Origin: Ktedonobacteria bacterium brp13
GTDB taxonomy: Bacteria; Chloroflexota; Ktedonobacteria; Ktedonobacterales; Ktedonobacteraceae
Reading direction: 5' to 3'
NCBI GenBank assembly: GCA_015099395.1
Contig: AP024096.1
Location: 4,898,001 to 4,962,000, forward strand
DNA length: 64,000 nucleotides
The position numbers and the translations under genes were made by a program. Positions within the stretch are counted from its first letter, which is position 1. Each line of letters starts with the position of its first letter. The notes under the pieces were generated by a model. It was not told where the DNA came from. It was given only the letters and a program-made list of their open reading frames with translations, and searched no databases. Of this stretch, positions 16,540-24,951 are shown in pieces.

Positions 16540-17115
16540 ATGTCACATAACCACGATGATTTCGACGGCTGGCATAAACCATCGGAGCTGAATAACGCAG
16601 ATATCGACGACCTGGAGCGACAACTGATCGAAGGTGTCTCGCTCTCTTCAGGATACAGCAAAGCGGATGTCTCAAAGGCTGCATCGGCGGAACGAGACTA
16701 TGTTGTCTCGTTTGAACAACTGGACAGTGATGTACAGGGTGCATTGGGACTCTATGCGGAGGCCGCTCAGGATATGGCAACGGCTGGTCTTGAGCTTAGT
16801 CTGGGACGGCATTTTGCCTGCGCAGACTACTGCAACCAGGTGGCTGAGAAGGCCGCCCAGGCAGTAAGTCTTGTACGTTTCGGTCATCGCACCACCTACG
16901 ACCACGATCTGCGCGCGCTCGGCACACAAGTAGGCGCACCAGAGAAGGTCTTACAGGACCTGGAGCAACTTACTCCATTCCACCCCGAAGCGTTCTACAT
17001 GGACACCCCGCCCGAAATAGCCGACGAGGTCATCAATGCAAAGCAAGCGAACGAGTATATGACCTATGCTCGTAATATATTGCGCTGGACACGTACAATC
17101 GTGCTCAGTGCATAA
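16540..17115 (+). CDS. HEPN-domain protein
   Basis: 191 residues. The acidic N-terminal ~55 residues lack obvious structure. The rest is helical and fits a HEPN domain: HFACADYCNQVAEKAAQAVS (helix 2, the usual 'A..QA.EKA.KA'), then HDLRALGTQVGAPEKV, LTPFHPEAFYMD and a final helix ANEYMTYARNILRWTR. R117-TTYD-H122 fits the R-x4-H pattern of HEPN ribonucleases, though its position in the fold should be checked. No nucleotidyltransferase (MNT) partner is adjacent, so this is not a standard MNT-HEPN toxin pair. AAGGA six bases before ATG 16540 makes that start better than ATG 16525. It lies about 100 bases before ppdK. Confidence 0.7.
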   Translation: MSHNHDDFDGWHKPSELNNADIDDLERQLIEGVSLSSGYSKADVSKAASAERDYVVSFEQLDSDVQGALGLYAEAAQDMATAGLELSLGRHFACADYCNQVAEKAAQAVSLVRFGHRTTYDHDLRALGTQVGAPEKVLQDLEQLTPFHPEAFYMDTPPEIADEVINAKQANEYMTYARNILRWTRTIVLSA

Positions 17116-17212
17116 TACAGCATGAAGATCTGTACTATATTTCTACGGGACGGCTATTTCATTGCGATGAATGGCATTCCCATTGATCCACACATGAGTT
17201 GGAGGAGATTTC

Positions 17213-19990
17213 ATGACACAACAGATTACCCATTCTGGCCTGGACGAAGCAGTGAAACGCTCACCACGCAAATGGGTGTACCTCTTCACTGAAGGCAATG
17301 CTTCTATGCGCGCCCTGCTAGGTGGCAAAGGCGCAGGCGTGTCCGAGATGACCAATGCAGGACTTCCTGTTCCTCCCGGATTCACGATTACGACTGAGAC
17401 ATGTAACGGCTACTACGACAACAACAAACAATTCCCTGAGGGTGCCTGGGAGCAGGCTAAAGAGGCCCTGAAGGTTATCGAACAGCAGACGAGCAAGGGC
17501 TTTGGCAACAAAGAGAACCCGTTACTGGTCTCGGTACGTTCCGGTGCTAAATTCTCGATGCCTGGTATGATGGACACGGTCCTGAACCTGGGTATTAATG
17601 ATGAGACGGTCGTGGGCCTGGTCGCTCTGACTGGTGACGAGCGCTTCGCCTATGATGCCTATCGCCGTTTCATTCAGATGTTTAGTAAGATCGTTCTTGA
17701 TACCAATCCCCAGGACTTCGAGGCTGTGCTTGAGCGCGCCAAAGAAGAGGCCGGCGTCAAGACTGATGCTGAGATCCCTGCTAGCGAGTTGAAGAAGATC
17801 GTTATCGAGTTCAAGCAGATCGCTGAGCGCGCATCTGGCGAGCCTTTCCCCACGGATGTATACCAGCAATTGCATAAAGCGATTGAAGCAGTATTTTCTT
17901 CCTGGAACAACAAGCGCGCCATCGATTATCGTAATTTCAATAAGATCCCGCATGACCTGGGCACTGCCGTCAACGTGCAGAGCATGGTCTTCGGTAACAT
18001 GGGCGAGGATAGCGGTACCGGCGTTGCCTTCACACGTAACCCTGCCACCGGTGAGAAGAAGCTGTATGGCGAGTATCTCTTGAATGCCCAGGGTGAGGAC
18101 GTCGTAGCGGGTATCCGTACACCATCACCCATCAGTCGCTTAGAGAGTGACTTGCCCGCCGTCTTCGAACAGTTCAAGCAGATCGCTGAGCGTCTGGAAA
18201 AGCACTATCGCGATATGCAGGATATGGAGTTCACGGTTGAGAAGGGCAAGCTGTACATGTTACAGACTCGCTCGGGCAAGCGTAACGCTGGAGCTGCCGT
18301 CAAGATCGCGGTCGATATGGTTGCTGAAGGCGTTATCACTCCTGAAGAGGCCGTCCAGCGCGTTGAGCCCTCCCAGGTCTATCAACTGCTGCTGCCTCGC
18401 TTCGACGATGCTGAGAAGAAACGCGCCGAACAAGAGGGACGCCTGCTGGCGAAGGGCCTGAACGCCTCCCCAGGTGCTGCCTTTGGTAAGGCGATCTTCG
18501 ATGCCGACCGCGCCGAAGAGCTGGGTAAAGCCGGTACGCCGGTCGTTCTGGTTCGTCCTGAGACCAGTCCGGATGATGTCCATGGTATGCTGGTCGCTCG
18601 TGGTATCCTGACCGCTCGTGGCGGTGCTACCAGCCACGCCGCCGTTGTCGCTCGTGGCCTTGGTCTACCGTGCGTCGCCGGTTGTGAGGGAATCCGCGTC
18701 AGTGATGAGCAGCGCCTCCTCCGCGTTGTCGGCAGCGACATTGTGATCAAAGAGGGCGAAGACATCTCTATCGATGGTGCCACTGGCGAAGTCTTCTCCG
18801 GTATCATCAAGACTGAGGATGCCGACTTCGAGAAAGAGACCGATCTGCGCCAGTTGCTCGCATGGGCTGATGGCTTCCGCAAGCTGGGTGTCTACGCGAA
18901 CGCAGACTATCCCCGTGATGCGCAACGTGCCGTCACCTTCGGAGCTCAGGGTATTGGCCTCTGCCGTACCGAGCACATGTTCATGGAGCAGGAGCGCCTG
19001 CCAATCGTTCAGAAGATGATCCTGGCAAAGACAGCAGAGGAGCGTCAGGCTGCTCTGGATCAACTGCTACCATTCCAGCAGAGCGACTTCCGCGGCATCT
19101 TCGAGTCGATGATCGACGAGAAGGGCGAGGGCTATCCGGTGGTTGTCCGCCTGATCGACCCACCACTGCACGAGTTCCTGCCCAGCTATGAAGAGCTGCT
19201 GGTCGATGTGACGCGTCTGGAGACCCAGGGTGGTCACGAGAAAGAGCTCGCAGAGAAGCGCGAGATGCTTGAGGCTGTTGGTTCGATGCGCGAGATGAAT
19301 CCGATGCTCGGCCTGCGTGGCTGCCGCCTCGGTCTGCTCTTCCCTGAGATCAACGTCATGCAGACACGCGCCATCCTGCAAGCAGCCGTCGAGCTGGAGC
19401 GCGAAGGCAAGATTCTGCACCCGAAGATCATGATCCCTCTGGTCGGTCACGTCAATGAGCTGGTTGAGGTTCGCCGTCAGCTTGAGTCTGTCGCCGCTGA
19501 GATCGCTAAGGAAGCTGGCAAGCCTATCGACTACCAGTTTGGTACGATGATCGAGCTGCCGCGCGCCGCTCTAACCGCCGACCAGATCGCGAAGAACGCA
19601 GACTTCTTCAGCTTCGGTACGAACGACCTGACACAGACCACTTTCGGCTATAGCCGTGATGATGCAGAAGGCAAGTTCTTGCTGAAGTATGTCGACGGAC
19701 TCGATGTCCCCGGTCTGAAGAACAAAGTCAAGATTCTTCCGCTCAATCCGTTCCAGACGCTGGATCGCGATGGTGTCGGTAGCCTCGTGAAGATGGCCGT
19801 CGAGAAGGGCCGCGCAGCTAACCCCGCTATCGAGCTCGGTATCTGCGGTGAGCATGGTGGTGATCCTGACAGTATCGAGTTCTTTAATGAGATCGGCCTT
19901 GACTACGTCAGCTGCTCTCCATTCCGTGTGCCGATCGCACGTCTGGCTGCTGCCCAGGCTGCACTGGCACGCTCTGAGAAAGATCGCTAA
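17213..19990 (+). CDS. ppdK: Pyruvate, phosphate dikinase
   Basis: 925 residues, slightly longer than the usual ~875. It interconverts pyruvate + ATP + Pi and PEP + AMP + PPi in the cytoplasm. The N-terminal ATP-grasp part shows GGKGAGVSEMTNAGLPVPPG and SVRSGAKFSMPGMMDTVLNL. The phosphohistidine lies near residue 475 in GGATSHAAVVARG. The C-terminal PEP/pyruvate barrel has GLCRTEHMF, GTNDLTQTTFGYSRDD and the catalytic Cys near residue 878 in ELGICGEHGGDP. GGAGGAG precedes ATG 17213 by 6 bases. A strong hairpin terminator follows 40 bases after the stop, so the gene probably ends its transcript. Codon use is GC-richer and regular, as expected for a highly expressed gene. Confidence 0.96.
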   Translation: MTQQITHSGLDEAVKRSPRKWVYLFTEGNASMRALLGGKGAGVSEMTNAGLPVPPGFTITTETCNGYYDNNKQFPEGAWEQAKEALKVIEQQTSKGFGNKENPLLVSVRSGAKFSMPGMMDTVLNLGINDETVVGLVALTGDERFAYDAYRRFIQMFSKIVLDTNPQDFEAVLERAKEEAGVKTDAEIPASELKKIVIEFKQIAERASGEPFPTDVYQQLHKAIEAVFSSWNNKRAIDYRNFNKIPHDLGTAVNVQSMVFGNMGEDSGTGVAFTRNPATGEKKLYGEYLLNAQGEDVVAGIRTPSPISRLESDLPAVFEQFKQIAERLEKHYRDMQDMEFTVEKGKLYMLQTRSGKRNAGAAVKIAVDMVAEGVITPEEAVQRVEPSQVYQLLLPRFDDAEKKRAEQEGRLLAKGLNASPGAAFGKAIFDADRAEELGKAGTPVVLVRPETSPDDVHGMLVARGILTARGGATSHAAVVARGLGLPCVAGCEGIRVSDEQRLLRVVGSDIVIKEGEDISIDGATGEVFSGIIKTEDADFEKETDLRQLLAWADGFRKLGVYANADYPRDAQRAVTFGAQGIGLCRTEHMFMEQERLPIVQKMILAKTAEERQAALDQLLPFQQSDFRGIFESMIDEKGEGYPVVVRLIDPPLHEFLPSYEELLVDVTRLETQGGHEKELAEKREMLEAVGSMREMNPMLGLRGCRLGLLFPEINVMQTRAILQAAVELEREGKILHPKIMIPLVGHVNELVEVRRQLESVAAEIAKEAGKPIDYQFGTMIELPRAALTADQIAKNADFFSFGTNDLTQTTFGYSRDDAEGKFLLKYVDGLDVPGLKNKVKILPLNPFQTLDRDGVGSLVKMAVEKGRAANPAIELGICGEHGGDPDSIEFFNEIGLDYVSCSPFRVPIARLAAAQAALARSEKDR

Positions 19991-20030
19991 ACGCAACACC
20001 AACTAGCTAGCTACAAGCAAAGCAATAGCA

Positions 20031-20072
20031 AGGGCCATGGATAACCAATCGGTTATCCATGGCCTTTCTTTC
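20031..20072 (+). terminator. Intrinsic terminator after ppdK
   Basis: Perfect 14-bp stem GGCCATGGATAACC / GGTTATCCATGGCC with an AATC loop, followed by TTTCTTTC. Classic factor-independent terminator. Confidence 0.9.
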
Positions 20073-20272
20073 ATGCTCTTCCATGGTCTTTCATACCTCA
20101 ATCTTGTAATCTTTAAGCATGAGGAATATACTACCGAAAAAGAGGGCAAGGTGTCCTCTGAGATAGTAAAAGAAGAGGAATGGCAGCGGCGCTGGTGGTA
20201 ACTGGCGGCATATAGTAATATTTTCAATATTGCAGTATGCAAACAGGCCTATGCCATATATTAAAGAAAAGC

Positions 20273-21034
20273 ATGAAAAACGCATACGACCTGATCGCGC
20301 CGTTTTATGATATAGAGCACGCGCACTTTGACGAAGACCTGGATATGTATGAAAACTATGCGGAACTGGCCCATGGGAAGATCTTAGATCTGGCCTGCGG
20401 GAGTGGTCGCGTGATGCTTCCACTGGCCGAGGCAGGTTACGAGATTACGGGCGTTGATAACTCTGGCGAGATGTTGTCTATGGCACGTACGACATTGAAT
20501 GAGGCGGGCGTGTTGGGCAATTGTACGCTGGTTGAGCAGGATATCAGTGAGCTGAAGCTGAAGCAACAGTTTCGCCTGGCCTTTATCGCGCTGGGCTCGT
20601 TTGCACATGTAACGACACGTCAGGCACAACAGAAGGTGCTGGCCGCTATCCGTGCCCACCTGAGCCACGGTGCGACCTTTATCCTCGATATTAGCAACGC
20701 CGACGCGCGTTATATGGAAGAGCTAAGCGGACAGCTCTTACACCAGGGGACATGGCAGAACGAGAGCGGCGAGTACTTTACCCACTTTGTGAGTCCCGCC
20801 TCCGCGACCCGCGAACATATCCTGGAACTCACCCATTTCTATGATCGCCATCAACAAGGCGGCGGCGTACAGCGCACCGTTGCTACAACATTCCTGTATC
20901 TCTTTGAACGCAGCGAGTTGGAACTGCTTTTAGAGCAGGCTGGCTTTATAGTGAAAGATGTCTATGGTGATCACGAGATGGGTTCTTTTACGCTGGAGAG
21001 CCCACGTATGATCTTCGCCGCTGAAGCACGCTAG
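20273..21034 (+). CDS. Class I SAM-dependent methyltransferase
   Basis: About 253 residues from ATG 20273 (MKNAYDLIAPFYDIEHAHF); the in-frame upstream extension to 20237 is not methyltransferase-like. Motif I is ILDLACGSGRVMLPLAEAGY, followed by the acidic ribose-binding ITGVDNSGEMLSMAR and motif IV AFIALGSFAHVTTR. A substrate-specific half with a beta-rich segment follows, ending FTLESPRMIFAA. The pattern fits small-molecule methyltransferases; the substrate is not identifiable. It lies 23 bases before the endonuclease V start and is probably co-transcribed with it. Confidence 0.85.
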   Translation: MKNAYDLIAPFYDIEHAHFDEDLDMYENYAELAHGKILDLACGSGRVMLPLAEAGYEITGVDNSGEMLSMARTTLNEAGVLGNCTLVEQDISELKLKQQFRLAFIALGSFAHVTTRQAQQKVLAAIRAHLSHGATFILDISNADARYMEELSGQLLHQGTWQNESGEYFTHFVSPASATREHILELTHFYDRHQQGGGVQRTVATTFLYLFERSELELLLEQAGFIVKDVYGDHEMGSFTLESPRMIFAAEAR

Positions 21035-21057
21035 CTAGCTAAAAAAGGATGTCGTTT

Positions 21058-21795
21058 ATGTCTCATACACCACGTACACCACTCCACACATGGAACTTAG
21101 AGCCAGCAGAGGCAATCGCGCTGCAAAGAGAGTTGGCGCAGCATATTGTGCTGCAAGATGATGAGCGTCTGCAGGATGTTCACTATGTAGCGGGCGTCGA
21201 TATGGCAATTCATGAGGAACATAATACGGCGCAGGCGGCAGTGGTCTTGTTGAAATATCCAGAGATGGAGATCGTTGAGCGCCATATCTATGAGGAGCCG
21301 ATCCGTATGCCCTACGTGCCCGGTCTGCTCTCTTTTCGTGAGGCTCCTAGCGTTATCGGAGCCTTTGACAGATTGCGCCAGCAGCCTCAGCTTGTGATGG
21401 TTGATGGGCAAGGCATCGCGCATCCACGGCGCATAGGGATCGGTGCACATGTCGGCCTGTGGTTGAATATCCCAACGATCGGCTGCGCAAAATCTATCTT
21501 GACCGGTCACTTCAAAAAAGAGGACCTGAGCGAAGAGGCAGGCAACTGGGTTCCACTGATCGACAAGAGAGAGACGATCGGTGCAGTCGTACGCACACGG
21601 ACACGTGTCAATCCTATGTACATCTCACCCGGTCATCTGATCAGTCTGGAGAGTAGCATCAAGTTTGTCCTGGCCTGTAGCAAGGGTTACCGTCTACCAG
21701 AACCGACACGTCAGGCAGATAAGCTCTCGAAAGATAAAGAATGGATCGAGCAGCAAGAGCCCAAGGATGGCCAGCAGATCAGTCTCTGGACGTAG
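21058..21795 (+). CDS. nfi: Endonuclease V (deoxyinosine 3' endonuclease)
   Basis: About 245 residues. It cleaves DNA one base 3' to deoxyinosine to start repair of deaminated adenine. Magnesium-binding and recognition residues are visible: Asp in VAGVDMAIHEE, the PYVPGLLSFRE wedge with Tyr and Glu, and Asp in MVDGQGIAHPRRIGIGAHVG. The usual AcHLG reads GAHVG here, a mild variation. The C-terminal 40 residues (EPTRQADKLSKDKEW) match the family end. ATG 21058 has AAGGA 8 bases upstream; ATG 21049 overlaps that site. A bidirectional terminator follows. Confidence 0.94.
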   Translation: MSHTPRTPLHTWNLEPAEAIALQRELAQHIVLQDDERLQDVHYVAGVDMAIHEEHNTAQAAVVLLKYPEMEIVERHIYEEPIRMPYVPGLLSFREAPSVIGAFDRLRQQPQLVMVDGQGIAHPRRIGIGAHVGLWLNIPTIGCAKSILTGHFKKEDLSEEAGNWVPLIDKRETIGAVVRTRTRVNPMYISPGHLISLESSIKFVLACSKGYRLPEPTRQADKLSKDKEWIEQQEPKDGQQISLWT

Positions 21796-21828
21796 AGCAT
21801 AATATTGATTACAATCTATGACCAGAAG

Positions 21829-21876
21829 AAAGGGGGCAGGGTCTTGTCAAGACATACAGACCCTGCCCCCTTTCCG
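21829..21876. terminator. Bidirectional terminator between nfi and UBP zinc-finger gene
   Basis: Stem AAAGGGGGCAGGGTCT / AGACCCTGCCCCCTTT with a 15-base loop. The A and T runs at the arms allow function in both directions, fitting the convergent genes. Confidence 0.85.
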
Positions 21877-21887
21877 TTACTGCTTGC

Positions 21888-22145
21888 TCAGACTATCGCC
21901 TGATCAACGTAGCACCAGCGCCAGTTCTCGCCCGGCTCAATTGAACGAATGATGGGATGGTGGCTCTCCTCGAAGTGCCTGGTTGCATGCTTGTTCTTCG
22001 AAGAGTCACAGCAGCCTACATGCCCACAAGAGAGGCATTCGCGTAGATGCACCCATGTATCACCCATCGCCAAACACTCTTCACAGCCCTTCGTCTTCGG
22101 GTGCACATTATGGACCTGATTGAGGTGTGTACACTGATTCGCCAA
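21888..22145 (-). CDS. UBP-type zinc-finger protein
   Basis: 85 residues, a stand-alone ZnF-UBP domain. Zinc ligands visible in order: C5, H7, C21-x2-C24, C37-x2-C40, C45/46, H53, H57 and H62/63 (ECLSCGHVGCCDSS, NKHATRHF, ESHHPII). In eukaryotes the domain binds the ubiquitin C-terminus; in bacteria it occurs as small proteins of unknown role. The start is TTG at 22145, with AAAGGG 8 bases upstream. Ends just before the terminator shared with nfi. Confidence 0.88.
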   Translation of the reverse strand: MANQCTHLNQVHNVHPKTKGCEECLAMGDTWVHLRECLSCGHVGCCDSSKNKHATRHFEESHHPIIRSIEPGENWRWCYVDQAIV

Positions 22146-22331
22146 TATAAATACCCTTTCTTATCTGCGTGCGATACCTGTACAACTAACAAGAATACGA
22201 GCCGTAGTGTGTACAAGCAAGAAGGAACCAGCAATACATACAATGCTGCTTCCTCTGCATAATACCATATTACAAACTATGCGTCAGACTCAACTGTCCT
22301 TATGCATGTTCTCATAACGATAGATAACAAC

Positions 22332-23246
22332 TTATGCATGGTCAGAGGCTGCGGCAAGAGCAAGGATAACGACAAAGCGTCCGGTCCGCCCCTGCTCTTT
22401 GCGGTGCGAAAAGAAGAGGTCGGTGCGACAACTGGTACAGAGTGGCATCACTTCGATATGTTCTGGCTGCAGACCAGCCATCAGGAGCTGATTCCTGTTA
22501 GTGGTCTGAATATCCAGACGCAAGCTCTCTTTTTCAGGCAACTGGATGGTTGAGAAGGTTGCCGATTCACGCACGCGTACGCGATAGCGTGGATTGGTGG
22601 GTAGCACATCGAACTCCTGACGTCCGAGAAAGAGATCTTCGACGTCCTGCGAAACTTCGTAGCAGCAGGGGCCAATGGCGGGTGCAATCCCGGCGTAGAT
22701 ATCCTGTGGTCGGCTACCATAACGTTGCTGCATCTCTTCAACGGTCGCTATGACTACCCCACGGGCGGTACCACGCCAGCCGCCATGCGCAATACCCGCG
22801 ACGTGCTGGACAGGATCATAGAAGGTAATCGGGGCGCAATCGGCAAATGAGAGTGCCATGGCGATGCCGCGCTCCTGTGTAATGATGGCATCTCCCTGAC
22901 GGATCATCTCAGGTTGCCAGGGTCGGGTATAGTAGCTCATGCTGGCCCAGTCGGTACGCCATGTCTCAGGTTGCGTGAGTGTCAGCACATCGGCGCTATG
23001 GATCTGCCATAACGTTACATTGGGGGTACTACTCAGGTCCAGTGCCTGTAGTGCGAGTTGACGATTACGCACTACATCATCAAAATTATCACCTCCACCT
23101 CTGGGTGGTGCCGACGTGTTCAGACTGGCATATGGAGCGGAGCTGTAGCCACCCTGGCGCGTAAAGACACCGTGGATGAGCTCCGGAAACTGACGAACGT
23201 AGTCAAATTGCAGATAACGGATGTTTTCGTACTGTTGCTCGATCAA
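22332..23246 (-). CDS. pgeF: Multicopper/laccase-domain protein, peptidoglycan editing factor PgeF (YfiH) family
   Basis: 304 residues. The family is a purine nucleoside/laccase-like fold; in E. coli the homologue removes wrongly incorporated residues from peptidoglycan precursors. Metal-site signatures are visible: LWQIHSADV (His), SFADCAPITFYD (Cys) and GIAHGGWRGTARG (His), then APAIGPCCYEVSQDV. The N-terminal HGVFTRQGGYSSAPYASLN is also characteristic. Start is TTG at 23246, supported by AAGGAG six bases upstream. An extended -10 (TGATACAAT) lies at 23285-23290. Shares strand with the LCP gene, 83 bases away. Confidence 0.92.
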   Translation of the reverse strand: MIEQQYENIRYLQFDYVRQFPELIHGVFTRQGGYSSAPYASLNTSAPPRGGGDNFDDVVRNRQLALQALDLSSTPNVTLWQIHSADVLTLTQPETWRTDWASMSYYTRPWQPEMIRQGDAIITQERGIAMALSFADCAPITFYDPVQHVAGIAHGGWRGTARGVVIATVEEMQQRYGSRPQDIYAGIAPAIGPCCYEVSQDVEDLFLGRQEFDVLPTNPRYRVRVRESATFSTIQLPEKESLRLDIQTTNRNQLLMAGLQPEHIEVMPLCTSCRTDLFFSHRKEQGRTGRFVVILALAAASDHA

Positions 23247-23284
23247 AAAAAGCTCCTTCTGATACTGTTACCTTCCTGTTCGTT

Positions 23285-23290
23285 ATTGTA
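23285..23290 (-). promoter_or_regulatory. Candidate extended -10 for pgeF
   Basis: Minus strand reads TGATACAATAACG: TACAAT with TG one base upstream, 39 bases before the TTG start. It lies in the short gap after the LCP gene, so pgeF may have its own promoter. Confidence 0.4.
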
Positions 23291-23328
23291 TCATCAGTAC
23301 CCGCCTGGACGAAAACAAGCCTGCTCAT

Positions 23329-24720
23329 TCAACTACCAATATGGCAACTTTGCATATCAGTGCCTAATTGGAAGATACGATTTATGACCAGCTGAATATT
23401 TGCACAATGTGGAATGATAACATCCTGATCCATGCCCATGGTTGGATCGTTGATAGTGGTCGGGTCTCCGTAGTCAGTAAGACCCTGGCCCGTACCAAGT
23501 GTCAGATGGGTAATATTCTGACTCGGTACCATGCGGCTAAAGTTTGCAAAGGCCAGCATCTCATCTTCACTCAAGTCGGTATAGACGCTGCCATTGAGAT
23601 CAGAGAAGAGCTGCGAGAGGTTTAAGATTACGGACGTGATATTAAGCTTGAGCTTCAGCGCCGCCAATACCTGTTGCTGGCGTTGCGTTCGTCCCAGATC
23701 ACCTACCAGATCCGAATGGCGGGTACGCACGTAGTTTAACGCCTCCTGTCCATTGAGATGCCGCGGACCCGGTGCGATCAAGAGTCGCGTATAGGCCTGG
23801 GGATTTTTCGGATCACTGCCCTTCCCGACGTCATCAGGATAATCATCGTCAACCATCGGATGCAGAACATCGATATCGACACCACCAAGGGTATCGATCA
23901 CCTTTGAGAAGCCATCCAGACCGACCCAGGCATAGCGATCGATAGAGATCCCATAGTCCTGCTCAATCGTCTCGCGAGCGGTCCGCACGCCATCATCAAA
24001 GTCGTTGGAGTTCTGTGCACCTAACAGGAAGGCCTGGTCGATCTTATGCATGCCATCGATGTTAGCGACCGGTACCCAGGAGTCACGCGGAATCGAGACC
24101 ATCGTTACAGTATTATTGATGGTATCGACATGTACTATCATCATCACCTGCGTCAGGATCCGGGGAAACGTATATTTATTATCGTTATCACTACCCAGTA
24201 AGAGAATATTCCAGGATTGACCTTTGATCACATCGTAGGCGGGCGCTTGCACAACGGTAGCTTTCACTTCATCAAAGCCACGTGAGACCGGGCGAATAAA
24301 CTGCTTCAACGGCCTCTGAATCCTGGTCACATAGTAATAATAGCCAGTACCAGCGACGCCGACGCTCAGCAGGACCAACGACGCGAGCACCACCAGGAGG
24401 ATAATCGTAGCACGTGGTAGTCTATGGCGCTGCGCTGGTTTTGCGATCCGGATAGTACCCTCTGCCGCTATTGCAGGTTGCACAATAATGTCAGTGTACT
24501 CAACAGCTAGCTCCAGAGGTGGTATAGACTGATCGATAACGGGCGTCTTCCCAACAACTGGCCCTGTCCGCGGATCTGCAAGATAGAACTGATATGTTTC
24601 TTGCACGACGTGCTCTGCGTACGTTTGTGCTGAATGCTGCTCTGTCAGGTCTTCTGCCTGCGTTTTTTTCTGTCCCCCTGGTGAACCTTTTCCACGCTCA
24701 TCTGGAGAAACGGTTGCCAT
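23329..24720 (-). CDS. LytR-CpsA-Psr (LCP) family cell-wall glycopolymer transferase
   Basis: 463 residues. LCP enzymes attach lipid-linked glycopolymers to peptidoglycan outside the membrane. A cytoplasmic N-terminus of ~100 residues, rich in Gln and charged residues, precedes a single membrane helix (about 103-127, ATIILLVVLASLVLLSVGVA). The catalytic domain shows ILLLGSDNDNKYTFPRILTQ, VSIPRDSWVPV, the MHKIDQAF helix, FSKVIDTLGGVDIDVLHPM and the pyrophosphate-binding ALNYVRTRHSDLVGDLGRTQ with its conserved Arg and Asp. Consistent with a single-membrane cell envelope. No glycopolymer synthesis genes are adjacent, though two GT-C transferases lie 8-12 kb away. Confidence 0.93.
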   Translation of the reverse strand: MATVSPDERGKGSPGGQKKTQAEDLTEQHSAQTYAEHVVQETYQFYLADPRTGPVVGKTPVIDQSIPPLELAVEYTDIIVQPAIAAEGTIRIAKPAQRHRLPRATIILLVVLASLVLLSVGVAGTGYYYYVTRIQRPLKQFIRPVSRGFDEVKATVVQAPAYDVIKGQSWNILLLGSDNDNKYTFPRILTQVMMIVHVDTINNTVTMVSIPRDSWVPVANIDGMHKIDQAFLLGAQNSNDFDDGVRTARETIEQDYGISIDRYAWVGLDGFSKVIDTLGGVDIDVLHPMVDDDYPDDVGKGSDPKNPQAYTRLLIAPGPRHLNGQEALNYVRTRHSDLVGDLGRTQRQQQVLAALKLKLNITSVILNLSQLFSDLNGSVYTDLSEDEMLAFANFSRMVPSQNITHLTLGTGQGLTDYGDPTTINDPTMGMDQDVIIPHCANIQLVINRIFQLGTDMQSCHIGS

Positions 24721-24916
24721 AATGCATATATTTCCTTTATTCTCAAAATACGATCACATAAAATTACGTCCCATTTATGCAAGTACAAGGTCGGGTAATA
24801 GAAGATGCACACTCATTAAAATCGTCGCATTTCGATCTCACACGAGAATGCTGGTCAATTATCTTTATTGTACCTATCGGCAAAAATACGTCCTGGGATT
24901 GGGATACATCCCGTGG

Positions 24917-24922
24917 TATAGT
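24917..24922 (+). promoter_or_regulatory. Extended -10 promoter element for the M24 peptidase gene
   Basis: TGGTATAGTG: TATAGT with TG one base upstream. No clear -35. The transcript would start about 20 bases before ATG 24952, supporting that start over ATG 24940. Confidence 0.5.
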
Positions 24923-24951
24923 GAATAAAATGAAATTCAATGGGGTGTTTA

